The position numbers were made by a program, and so were the translations under genes. The notes under the pieces are model-generated. The model searched no databases, was not told the DNA's origin, and saw only the letters and a list, made by a program, of their open reading frames with translations. This document shows positions 54,095 to 64,000 of a stretch of DNA of 64,000 bases, one piece after another. Within the stretch, counting starts at the first letter, position 1. Each line of letters opens with the position of its first letter. The DNA is from Lineus longissimus (lineage: Eukaryota; Nemertea; Pilidiophora; Heteronemertea; Lineidae): assembly GCF_910592395.1 (NCBI RefSeq), contig NC_088309.1, positions 15,502,599 to 15,566,598 on the forward strand. The letters are read 5' to 3'.

Positions 54095-54257
54095 TGTCTC
54101 ATAATCAGCTTGTTCAGGCTAGCCCGGAATCGGGCATGGAAACAATTACAACAACGTTCGGGGCTTCTAAGATGGCTTCCTGTATTTTATGATTAATATT
54201 AAATTGATGTTGCATAAATCCGTGGTTTTAAAGAATATATTACCCCATCCTGAAACA
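54095..54257 (+). repeat. 3' LTR of the Gypsy element, 163 bp
   Basis: Starts TGTCTCATAATCAGC and ends CTGAAACA. A very short LTR. It is followed at once by P copy 4. Confidence 0.85.
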
Positions 54258-54494
54258 GTAATAACGAGAAAAGATCGCGTAATAACGAGAAAAGATCGCG
54301 TAATAACGAGAAAAGATTGCGTAATAACGAGAAAAGATCGCGTAATAACGAGAAAAGATCGCGTAATAATGAGAAAAGATTGCGTAATAACGAGAAATGA
54401 TCGCGTAATAACGAGAAAAGATCGCGTAATAACGAGATAATATTTTATTTTTTATGGCACTAATCTGCTGCCGTACTAATCTGCTGTCGTAAAC
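54258..54494 (-). repeat. P element copy 4, truncated array
   Basis: About nine 21-bp palindromic units start immediately after the LTR, followed by the complement of the P head, with the terminal phrase ctaatctgctg(c/t)cgta duplicated. The tail is missing, so the LTR joins the middle of an array. Confidence 0.9.
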
Positions 54495-56097
54495 CCCCAC
54501 CCGACAAGAAAAAAACTGTAAAAAACTCTACATGACCTCCATGCAACTCCCTCTTTAATCCTACATGGGGCATGGACGTTATCTAAAAATCCCAGTAGTA
54601 GCACTGCATGCATGTGCAAATCGCCCGGGTAAATCGTCAACTCGTGCACATTCGTGTTTCCCGCGTTAGGAAGTTATGAACTTACCGCAGCGGCATCTAT
54701 TATCACTTGACAAATTCCGACATCCCCCAGTGTGTAAATCGCCAATGTTGCAAATCGCCATGACATGTGCGAGTTTTGAATTACAGCCATCATGGCCATG
54801 ACAGCCATGATAAAATCACTAATTCCGCTGCTCAAAAGATAAAGTGAACTCCGAGCGATGTATTTAGTGCTAAGTCTGACATGACGAAGGGCCCTTACTC
54901 TGTATACTAGTCACTCGACCTTGAAGATGGCCGAATTACCATCCTCGTCCTCCTGCCTATAGCCTGATAGCCTAGTCCTCCTTTATTCAAAGGTACGGTA
55001 CACCGGTCCGGCGTTCGTAATTACTTGTGGTCCAGTTAGATAGAAATTCACGACCAAACAATGCCGTAGTGCTGCTATTATGATTATGAATACGAATTTG
55101 TTGAAACTTCTTAGTCTCCTCCATGCCCGAGTGGCCTCGGCTGAGAGTTTTGTGTTGCAGCCAAATTCTCTTCCCCCCCCCCCCCCCCAGTTACAACCGG
55201 TGCCTACCTAGGGACAACAATGTATGTCTCTGTACACTAACACTGTGTATGCATTATGGCCCGGTCTGGAGTCGCGGTTCCGGTCAGTGATCTAGACAAA
55301 GTTTTAGCGAATGTGGGCATGAAATAAAAAAATAATTCCGCTGACTTTATTTGTATAGGCCTATTTGTAGTTTTACGACTTCTAACGTATTCTGACCAAC
55401 ACCATTTTGTGTGCATCATGTATCGGTTTATTCTTCTTTTTTCTGAAATGTAGCCACCACCCCATCACCTCCCTCACATAAGAGCCCTGAAATCATCCAA
55501 CATTCCCCTCCCGCCACTCCTAAATCCCCATCCTTGGCGAGACTCCAGAGTCTGCACGCAGACTCGGCACCATTTCTATAATATACTTACCTGTCTACAG
55601 AAAGGCATTGCTAAAATTTATATTTAGTATGTACTTTGTTGGGAGAGAGGAGATGGGCAGGCACGTTGAAGGTGTTGCTTAGCAAGAGGATTGGCTGCCA
55701 GATGTCTGGAATGTTGAAAACTTTTGATGAATGTATGCTGAATAAATGAAAAACCTTTTATTAAATGAAGTGAACTGACCACATTTTTGCACCTTAAGTT
55801 CTGGATGATGGTGCTCAATTATGATTGGCGCTGGACAAGAAACCTTCATGTCATTTTAACACTTGTAATCTCTGCATAAGGTGTGATGATCCCAGCTGAA
55901 AGGTAGGCCTATATCCCAAAGCGCTTTGAGCGAGAACTATAGTGTCACGGAATTGCCGTATATAAAAGACTCATTATTATATATTATATTATAATTACAT
56001 AAACCCCTTCAACTGAACTTGAAACACTCTGTACATTGAGTGATAAGCCAGTTTTTCCAAAAGCTTTAAAAAACTGGATAAAATTCTTTCTTTTCAG
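54495..56097. other. Unassigned DNA
   Basis: No recognised gene or repeat apart from a 16-nt poly-C (55173-55188). Several 60-codon frames have no domain. A possible intron end lies at its right edge. Confidence 0.35.
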
Positions 56098-56244
56098 GCT
56101 GCCCACCTTTGAACGCATCAATACCTTCCTGACAACTCTCCTGTCCGTCCTGAGAAAGGCATCATCTGTTGACGTGGAAATAAACGAGGAACAATGTGTT
56201 GATCTGTTCCAGGATTTTCCAAAGATTTTTCTTGTTCATTTCAA
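56098..56244 (+). CDS. Candidate exon of an unidentified gene
   Basis: The acceptor CTTTTCAG precedes an open, protein-like frame (LPTFERINTFLTTLLSVL ... NEEQCVDLFQDFPKIFL) ended by the donor CAA|GTAAGC. The residue composition looks natural, helical and amphipathic. I do not recognise the family. It is only weakly linked to the next candidate exon, with which it disagrees in phase. Confidence 0.4.
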
Positions 56245-56891
56245 GTAAGCATATCATTCAGAATTAATTAACACCAGCTTCAGTAGTCTTCATTAGTCAC
56301 AAATGTTTTGTTGACCCCCTGAATTGAAGTTATTGTTAGGTTGGTGGTGGTTACCAGCCAAACTTCATATCTGGGAGTGAGAGTATTAAATTTTGTTAGT
56401 TGAACCCTTATAAATCGGCTCCACAAATTGGAATCTATCCACTACTTTTTGACCTAGAGCCAAAAACGACTGTATTTACTAATTCAGGACGAGAGTCGAT
56501 CTCGTGGAATCCGAACCAAAGCACTCTTATCTACTGAGCTAACGGGCCCTCCACAGTTGGCAGATCTTTTTCTGTTTTATGATGCTTGAAAGAATCGCAT
56601 GTACGTTGTATGCTCATTGGTCATGCCCTGTTTTAGTTTTTTACCATTTGAAGAGATGAACTGGCGACAGAAAACCCTGTAGTATCTGAAGGCAGTCCAT
56701 GAGAACAGACGATCAGGATGACGAAATGGACTGTTCCGGGAGTCTTAAAATGAGGGACGATGTAAACTTTCTGGACAGTTTGCGAGATATCAGAAAGTTG
56801 TCTCTGACTGTAGAATTTTGTTCTTAAAGCAGCAGGTTTTACTAATGTTTGTCTATCAATTATCTAAATGAGCCTTTGTAATTATTTTCAG

Positions 56892-57006
56892 GTTGGCTGG
56901 AGTTGGGAGGAATGAATCTTTTGACCAATAAATATCTCCGTTATGATTATGATGACCACCAGTATGAGAGTGACCAACCTACCATAGAGTTGTCACATTT
57001 GCGGAG
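56892..57006 (+). CDS. Second candidate exon, unidentified gene
   Basis: The acceptor TTTTCAG and donor CGGAG|GTATG enclose 115 nt with one open frame reading WLELGGMNLLTNKYLRYD and an acidic continuation. That frame needs a phase-1 upstream exon, whereas the candidate at 56098-56244 ends in phase 2. Either an exon between them is missed, a base is in error, or the gene is dead. Confidence 0.35.
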
Positions 57007-57819
57007 GTATGTTCAATCAGAAAAATAAGACATCAGGCATTTTCTTGCTTTTCTCATGTAGTTGAAAGCTGCAATGCAAGCATGTGTAATTCTTCCTTCT
57101 GATATTCATTTCCTTTCGTGCATAAGTTTTTTTTTGCTTTTTAAACCTTTTTCATGCATTATGCAATGAAATTGGTAATGTGCACATCGTTGTAAAATCT
57201 TTTAGATCTTCTGAAATGGCACACTCAGAAAAGAGTAACCAGCCAGGATTTTTTAGACTTCCTAGTGGGCAGCCCATCGCATCATCCTAATTTGGTCACC
57301 TTTTGGACAGCCACAGATGGCGGGAATTCGTGAGGCTGGACGAATAGCCAATGGGCATTGCTGTAACGAAACTGTAAGGGCATTTCTGTCACCGAATAAG
57401 AATGCTCGACGTAGACCACTTTGGCATACACAATAGCGTAGCTGATATTTATACAGTTCTTTCCTACACTGCGTTTCTCCCATGGTTTATATGGTCTATG
57501 TACGCGCTGTGTTGAATGTTAGTTGACCTACATGTGAATAAACAACAATCTAATCGATTACACGCAAACATCTTTGTACTATGAAATCTCAGGTTTCTTA
57601 AGCAAACTGGGAATACGACTACCTCATTTGTGAAAATAAATCACAAAGTGTTATTTCTACTACATCACCCCTTCCCGCCAGTTGATAAACTATCGGTACT
57701 GCATTCACCCACCAATTCGTTGTGGCCGTCGGTACAAAACCCCAGAAAGCTCTACACTAGTGGCAGTGGTAAGGGTGAGGAACGAGGTTGGTCCACTGCG
57801 TCTGTAGAGTTGGATTTTT
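57007..57819. other. Unassigned DNA before family A copy A4
   Basis: No conserved frame or repeat is recognised. Confidence 0.35.
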
Positions 57820-59454
57820 GTCTCACCGTAGGGGAGTCTATATAACAGCGCAGTGTCCGTCGTCTGTCGTCCATTGTCCGTCGTCGTCATATCCTATTTC
57901 AAAAACAGTGGTACGTTTCTTAACTGCTAGGGCTATGGACTCAAAACTTTGTATGCATGACCCTCTAGGTCAGATGACCTTTGACACTGAATTTCCGTCC
58001 GGTCTGATTCTTGACTTGGCCACTAGGGGGCCAAAACTGAAAATATAAATAGGGTGATATCTCACTTATTAGTGATTTGTTTTTGATGAAATTTTTATGG
58101 TAGGTACTGCTAGAAAGGATATATGACATATCTTACGTGTTTTTGATTTGACCTTCTTTTCAAGGTCACAGAGGTCAAATGGCGTAAATTTGCCGTTTGA
58201 GTGTAACTGTGGCACGTTTCTTAACTAATAAAGATATGAACTTGAAATTTGGTACACATGACTCCCTATATCATTTAACTTCTGACATCGAATTTCGGTC
58301 TGATCTTATTCTCGACATGGCCACCAGGGGGCCAAAACTATAAAATGTAAAAAGTGCAATATCTCGCTTAATAGTGACTTGTTTTCAATTACATTTTCAT
58401 GGTAGGTACTCAGAGGAAGGATACATCACATATATTACGGGTTTTGGATTTGACCGTATTTTTAAGGTCAAATGGTGTGAATTGGCCGTTTGTGTGTAAC
58501 TATGGCACGTTTCTTAACCACTAAAGCTATGAACTGTAAACTTGGTACACATGACCCCTTAGGTCAGATTACCTGCGACACTGATTTTCGGTCCAGTCTG
58601 ATTCTTAACTTGGCCACCAGGGGGCCGAAAGCAAAAATTTGAATAGTGCCATATCTCGCTTATTACTGATTCGTTTTGGTAAAAATTTTATGGTAGATAC
58701 TCTTAGCAAGGATACATCAAGTATGATACAGGTTTTTGATTTGACCTACTTGACAAGGTCGCAGCAGGTGAAATGGCATAAATTGGCCATTTGAGCGTAA
58801 CTGTGGCACGTTTCTTAACCCCTACAGCTATGAAATTGAGACTTTGTACAAAGGACCCCCTAAGGTAAGGTGACCTCTGACCCTGAATTTCAGTCGGGTC
58901 TGATTCTCATCTTGGCCACCAGGGGGCCAAAAGTGAAAACCTAGAAAGTGTGATATCTCGCTTATTAGTGATTCGTTTTGAATAAAATTTTTATGGTAGG
59001 TTTTCCTAGCAAGGATACAACACATATCATATGAGTTTTTGATTTGACCTGCTTTTCAAGGTCACAGAGGTCAAATGGCGTAAATTGGTCGTTTGAGTGT
59101 AACTATGGCACGTTTCTTAACCAATAAAGCTATGAACTTGAAATTTGGTACACATGACTCCCTGCGTCATGTAACCGAGGACACTGTCACCGAATTACGA
59201 TCTGATCTGGTTCTCAACTTGGCCAGCAGGAGGCCAAAATCAAATAGGTAAAAAGTGCAATATCTCGTTTATTAGTGACTTGTTTTTGATGATATTCTTA
59301 GTTATGATACTTACTCCAAGCAACAATACATCACATGTCATACCGACTTTGGTTTGACCTATATACTATACATGTACAATGTTTCTCAACCAGGATGAAT
59401 TCCAAAGCACCAAATATCTATACGGTGGGCACAATGTTCCCTGGCCGGTTCATT
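57820..59454 (+). mobile_element. Family A element, copy A4
   Basis: Starts GTCTCACCGTAGGGG after TTTTT and ends tacggtgggcacaatgttcc then a hairpin-like cctggccgg and CATT. The interior has five ~300-bp units with no tRNA-like block, a different internal composition from A1 and A2. It shares its 3' part with Am1 and A3, marking a second subfamily. Confidence 0.8.
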
Positions 59455-59695
59455 ATGATTGTGTTGTGTACTGAAATCCTGGATGCATTGACCCTGGCTA
59501 TTGGCAATACAGCAAAGCTGGGCATAACGTAAACAAGCCACAGACCAATACAAAAACACCATCTATACTCTAGCACTTGTAATGGTCAGGTCATGAACAT
59601 ATTAGGGTATCATATATATAAAACACTTCTTTTGGCTGTTGTCAGCACAGTCTGACAAGGAAGTTGTAATAAGTGCCTGATTTTTGGCTCACCGT
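59455..59695. other. Spacer between two family A copies
   Basis: 241 bp of unique sequence separating A4 and A5, ending in TTTTT, the insertion target of A5. Confidence 0.5.
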
Positions 59696-60286
59696 AGGGG
59701 AGTCTATACAACACCTCAGTGTCCGTTGTCCGTTGTCGTCGTATCCTGTTTCAAAATCAGCGGCACGTTTCTTAACCGCTATGGCTTTGAACTTGAAACT
59801 TTGTACACAGGACCCTCAAGGTCAGCTGACCTCTGACTATGAATTCCGGCCCGATCTGATTCTTAACCTGGCAACCAGGGGGCCAGAATTTGAAACCTAA
59901 AAAGGGTGATATCTCTCTTATGAGTGCCTCATTTTCAATCATATTGTTATGGTAGGTTCTCCTAGCATGGATACATTACATGTCATTCGGGTTTTTGATT
60001 TGAGATAAATTTCAAGGTCACATAGCTCAAATGGCGTAAGTTTTCCGTTAGAGTGTAAATATGGCATGTTTCTTAACTGCTGAAGCTATTAACTTGAAAT
60101 TTGGTACACATGACTCCCCCTACGTCATGTACCGCTGACACTGAATTTCAGTCTCATTTGACTCTCGACTTGGCCACCAGAGGGCCAAAGCTCAAAAAAG
60201 TAAAAAGTACAATATCTTGCCTGTTAGTAACTTGTTTTCGATGATATTTTTATGGTAGGTACTCCTAGCAAGGATACATCACATAC
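59696..60286 (+). mobile_element. Family A element, copy A5, truncated by the pogo element
   Basis: Starts GGCTCACCGTAGGGG after TTTTT, has about two ~300-bp units and stops abruptly in catcacata where other copies go on. The break coincides with the start of the pogo-like transposon and a TA dinucleotide, the expected target. Confidence 0.7.
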
Positions 60287-60716
60287 TGTACCTACTCAGT
60301 TATACCGACAGTCCATTAAATATTCGTAGATCAGCGGACCGCCTTTTTCACCATGTGACTGTGGTAATGCTACTCACGTGGTACATTATAAGCCCCGGCA
60401 ACATTTTAATATTCATTTATCGGGGTCAGTTCAAATGCAATTGAAATGTGATCGGACAAAAGTCTGTTCAATAGCCGTGTCGGCGGGTTTCATGCCTCAC
60501 GGATTGGCTTTACAAGGCGATATTCAGGTTGTTTGAAATACAAGGTGTCCCAACATTAAAGTTGCAATGCCCCTATTCATTTATCGGGGTTGGTCAAGTG
60601 TATTGGAAAAGTGATATGAATCTAGTTTCTAAGTCTCGTATGGGGAGTCCAAGACCTTCTGTGAATGTTTTGATCTTGGCCTACGCCTATGACTTAATGT
60701 GTGCAGTCGTTACAAA

Positions 60717-63315
60717 ATGGCAGGTTTACTTCGAGCGTCTTATTCTGTAAAACAGAAATTAAAGTACATTGATGCATTCCGAATGCAGGACAGATCCGCG
60801 AGCAAATTTGCAGCCGATCAGATGTTAAAGAGGACAACTTTTCTATCCTGGTTGACCAATGAGGAGCGGATTCGGGACAACTTTGCATCAAGTAAAACGA
60901 AAGGCCAAGAAAGGAAAGTGAAGGATAGTGGAATTGGTACGTTAACCCTTTTAAATACATTAGCATACACCCATGTTGCATGAAGCTGTTAGGACGATAT
61001 GAAACCATCGTTGAAATTTAACTCGGCCAGTACAGAGCCTCAGCAGACAACATCTTCTGGTAAGTTTCAAAATTCTGTTTTTTGAGAGAAAAACTTATGA
61101 AGAAAACTTGTTCATTTGTTGCTAATGAAGAACATTTCTTCAATTTAAAAAAAATCCCACCAATCGGAAAATGTCATTAAACATTCTGGGTTAGCGTCGT
61201 TGGGGTGAATGAGTTAAGAGCAATGTAAAGGTTATCTTAGAACTACTTATGATGTTATTTTAACAATGCTGTATTCTTTAACAATGCTGTATTCCTTTCC
61301 AGCGTATTGGCCTGTTATGGAGGAACGTCTCTTGGAATGGTTTCAAAGTGTTCGACGCGTTGGGCTGCCGGTTTCATCAGAAGACATCAGAAATAGAGCT
61401 GAGCTAATATGGGCACAATGGTGGGATGAGTTACCGGATGAGGCAAAGATGGACATCATCCTCAAGAAACCAGAACATTCGAATTTTACTGCATCTGTGG
61501 GATGGATGGAAAGATTTACAAAAAGGTAACTTGAGTTATTTTCCGTGTGATAATCCTATCAATTAAGATGTTGCGCATGAAAACATCCAATACAATAAGA
61601 TTGAACATCATCAAAACAACTCTCTATTATAAGCTCAAAATCACACCTACCAAAATACGTTTCATAAAGTTTGTTCCTAATCTTTCTACACTGTAAACCT
61701 GGTGCACGCCTAGCGTTTGATTTTACAACTTTAACACAGTGAATGTGCTTCAAAAATAGAAAGACACCAATTTTTACTGTTTAAACACATCTTGAATAAA
61801 TAAAACGTGTCATAAGTGTTTAGAAACTGTAACAGAAACAACATGTAAATGTGCTTTCTTCAAAAACATCCAGATTTACAGTGTATACGTAGTACGAGAT
61901 CGAAACTACAACATTGCCTTTTTTTACAGAAAGGAAATCTCAAGAAGAAAGGCGACTAAGGATGCGCAGACTCTGCCTGAAAATGTTGATGAAATGGTGG
62001 CGGAGTTCCGACAAATGATCCATAGAATGATTGAGGATGTGGCTTACAAAACATTTTCGAACATGGATGAGACTTTCATGGTGATGGACAGCATGCACAA
62101 CAGAACCTATAACGAAAAGGGCCAAAAACAAATTAACATCAAGAGCAGCAGAGGGAACCATAAGCTGGGGTGTACAGTCGCACTTTGCTGTACCAGAGAA
62201 GGAGAAAAAGCACCAGCTTTTGTCATCATCAAAGCTGCACAGGAAGGCCCATTGGTACGGCGACTGCGGCAGAATTGTCCTGATAATGTACGGGTAGGTA
62301 AAAAATTGATTTCTTTTCAATCCCGACAAACACCGCTTTGCTATAAAAATTGTAAATAAAAGTATGAAATGTTGGTTCGATGACTATCAATTGTAAATTT
62401 ATCTTAGTGTTAGACAACTGAAGACATGTACCAGTTTTTCTGGCTGCACTGTAAATCTGGATGTTTTTAAAGAAAACACATTTACGTGTTATTTCTGTTA
62501 CAGTTTCAAAACACTTATGACACGTTTTTTTACTCAAGATGTGTTTCAAAACACAAATTATGAAAAAAACATGTGTTCTGTTTATAGTTAAACACTCAAC
62601 TAAACGGCAGGCGTCTAAGTTTGTCTTGCACGTTGCCTCAGTCATCATTTTAATGCCCCGGTATACCTAGGTGTATTAGACATGTATTAAAACAGTAAAA
62701 GTTGATGTCTTTCAATTTTTGAAGCACATTCACTGTGTTGTAAAATAAAACACTAGGCGTTCACCAGGTTTCCTGTATTTTCAGGTGATTGGAACGCCAA
62801 CTGGATGGATTAGACAGGAAGCTTTGGAGTTCTGGCTCACTGAGGTTTTCTGTCCTTTTGTTGATGGAATCGAAAGAGAGGAGGTAGAGGACAATTCGCT
62901 ATTGATAATGGATCGCTGTCGTGTTCATCTGCAGGAAGAATTTCAACTTCAAGCCGCTGATGTTAATGTCGTTACTCAGTTCATTCCCCCTGGGTGTACC
63001 TCGATTGTGCAACCATTGGATTGTACAGTTATGCGGGCCTTCAAATCAAGAACGCGCAACGAATGGAAAAGGTGGAAAAAAAACAATACGGATGCAAATG
63101 GAAGTTGTCCAAAAATTCAATGGGAAACCGTTTTGAACATTGTTTCAAGGTCATGGGATGCAATAGTGCCTGAGGCCATCGTGAGGTTGTGGGACGTGGC
63201 CGGGCTTATGCATGATGGAGCAGCAGCTGACCATGATTTGCTATTAGACAATCAGGAGATGGACGATTTTGAAGAAGATGGACTTGGATTTGATGACGAG
63301 ATTGACATTAATTAG
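60717..63315 (+). CDS. Pogo/Tigger-like transposase (CENP-B-type HTH plus DDD domain), four exons
   Basis: Exons 60717-60936, 61303-61525, 61930-62293 and 62785-63315 splice in frame to 445 residues, all at GT/AG sites. Residues ~5-60 form a psq/CENP-B-like HTH (YSVKQKLKYIDAFR), ~75-147 a CENP-B HTH (ERLLEWFQSVR ... WMERFTKR), and ~190-360 the transposase fold with candidate acidic residues Asp194 (NMDETF), Asp312 (LLIMD) and Asp348 (IVQPLD). The tail is acidic. This is a cut-and-paste transposase binding its own ends. A GTG-led extension to 60699 is possible, but the ATG at 60717 fits better. No stop or frameshift was found. A domesticated jerky-like gene is the alternative. Confidence 0.88.
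61689..61883 (+). mobile_element. MITE L copy 1, in transposase intron 2
   Basis: The inverted ends CACTGTAAACCTGG and CCAGATTTACAGTG are flanked by TA on both sides (61687-61688 and 61884-61885), as for Tc1/mariner-pogo MITEs. The interior is non-coding and shared with copy 2 in reverse. Confidence 0.7.
62447..62777 (-). mobile_element. MITE L copy 2, in transposase intron 3, opposite orientation
   Basis: Starts CACTGTAAATCTGG and ends caccaggtttcctgta, matching copy 1 in reverse with extra AT-rich sequence. Its right end merges into the polypyrimidine tract before the acceptor TTTTCAG of the last exon, so the MITE edge seems to supply part of the splice signal. Confidence 0.6.
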
Positions 63316-63634
63316 TTGATTTGTTGACTTAAGATGTCAATGTGTTGAAATTTTTATGTAAGAATGTTGTTTTTGTTTGAGAACCTGTTTGTTCAGGATT
63401 TATCAACTGTTGAATAAAAAATGAATCTTTACATTTTAATTTTAGTGTTTCATGTCTGACAAAATGAATCAAGGAAAATGAAATTGCCACCAATCGTTTT
63501 CTATTACCCTTGGCATACCGGTAACAATGCTCCCTCTGTTCATAGCTAAATGCCCATAAAGCTTATTGATTTTTTTTATAAAAGCAATAATCATCAGCAA
63601 GTTGTTGCTTGACCGCCAGCAGGGTTCATTGGAA
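63316..63634. other. 3' region of the pogo-like gene
   Basis: Non-coding; a probable poly(A) signal AATAAA lies at 63413-63418 shortly after the stop. No further gene is recognised. Confidence 0.55.
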
Positions 63635-63734
63635 CGTTTATTTTGGAACACCCTGTATTACAAACAGCCTGAATATCGCCTTTTGAAGCCAATCCGTGAG
63701 GCATAAAACCCGCCGACACGCGCTATTGAACATA

Positions 63735-63912
63735 CAGTAGAACCTCTCTATTAAGGACACCCTTGGGACTGACAAGTGTTGTCCTTAATTGAGAGGTGTC
63801 CTGATTAGAGAGGTCAAATAGAATGGAAGCACCCAACTTGGGATCAAAACTAATGTCCTTAATAGAGAGGGTGTCCTTAATAGAGAGGTGTCCACTAAGG
63901 GAGGTTCTACTG
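63735..63912. mobile_element. 178-bp MITE with TA duplication
   Basis: The ends CAGTAGAACCTC and GAGGTTCTACTG are perfect inverted repeats, flanked by TA at 63733-63734 and 63913-63914. The CAGTAGAACC terminus is typical of pogo/Tigger MITEs. It sits in the right terminal repeat of the pogo-like element, where the left repeat gives the empty site. Confidence 0.85.
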
Positions 63913-64000
63913 TACTTTAGTCAGACCACATTTGCAATACAGTGAACTGACCCCGATATATGAATATTAAAATGTTGCCGGGGCTTATATGTACCACGTG

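Larger units (their letters stand above)
49478..54257 (+). mobile_element. Gypsy-type LTR retrotransposon, 4.8 kb, recent but damaged
   Basis: Order: truncated 5' LTR, primer-binding site, gag, zinc knuckles, protease, reverse transcriptase, RNase H, integrase, polypurine tract, 3' LTR. The overlapping 93 bp of the LTRs differ at one position, implying a young insertion. The coding region has one in-frame stop (50144) and frameshifts near 50230, 52470 and 52915, so this copy cannot replicate itself. It lies between P array copies 3 and 4. Confidence 0.9.
60287..64000 (+). mobile_element. Pogo/Tigger-like transposon with long inverted ends, cut by the window end
   Basis: Left 60376-60570 and right 63635-64000 are inverted copies (for example gccccggcaacattttaat and a gattggctt phrase), interrupted on the right by a 178-bp MITE. 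The left element probably starts at 60287, where family A is broken after TA. It carries a four-exon transposase gene with no visible defect. Long (~190 bp or more) terminal repeats are unusual for pogo elements, whose ends are commonly a few tens of bases. Confidence 0.75.

Overview
This window is nuclear DNA from an animal, most likely a marine invertebrate. It holds one spliced housekeeping gene with GT/AG introns of up to 13.7 kb, a tRNA-derived SINE, Gypsy retrotransposons, and Harbinger, hAT, pogo and TTAA-type DNA transposons. I cannot place the species from the sequence alone.

The host gene is a class I fructose-1,6-bisphosphate aldolase on the + strand. Six coding exons (13182-13296, 27044-27313, 27924-28084, 37375-37633, 38160-38368, 40468-40563) encode 369 residues with no break. 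A splice acceptor just before the ATG implies an unlocated 5' noncoding exon. A repeat-poor stretch after the stop reaches a candidate poly(A) signal at 42799. Introns 1 and 3 are large because they are filled with nested mobile elements.

Most remaining DNA is layered transposons, which I separated by finding filled and empty insertion sites within the window. Four non-autonomous families (here A, B, C and D) share an unusual design: a short 5' motif whose inverse recurs near, but not at, the 3' end, followed by a small hairpin, an interior of long tandem units, and insertion after a run of T with no target duplication. This matches Helitron2/Helentron-type non-autonomous elements. Other layers are E (4-bp target duplication), G and K (TTAA), H (a hAT with 5-bp duplication), I, J and F, several MITEs and a full-length SINE.

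Layout: 1-5.3 kb, degenerate repeats, element E1 and an A copy holding two other elements; 5.3-13 kb, a second A copy holding a SINE and element F1, then a 241-bp palindrome and a piggyBac-like element; 13.2-40.6 kb, aldolase, with intron 1 holding D1 (carrying C1, A1 with B1 inside, and a two-gene DNA transposon T with B2 inside) plus a Gypsy remnant, and intron 3 holding a five-level nest; 43.8-46.5 kb, a Harbinger pair with a broken transposase beside an intact Myb/SANT-like partner; 47.2-49.5 kb, an eroded C2H2 zinc-finger array and 21-bp palindromic arrays; 49.5-54.3 kb, a young but frameshifted Gypsy element; 54.5-57.8 kb, mostly unassigned with two possible exons; 57.8-60.3 kb, two A copies; 60.3-64 kb, a pogo/Tigger-like transposon with an apparently intact four-exon transposase, cut by the window edge.

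The best candidates for something undescribed are element T (a D/D/E-like transposase plus a second Cys-containing protein), the four-family asymmetric-terminus group, and the 21-bp palindromic arrays.
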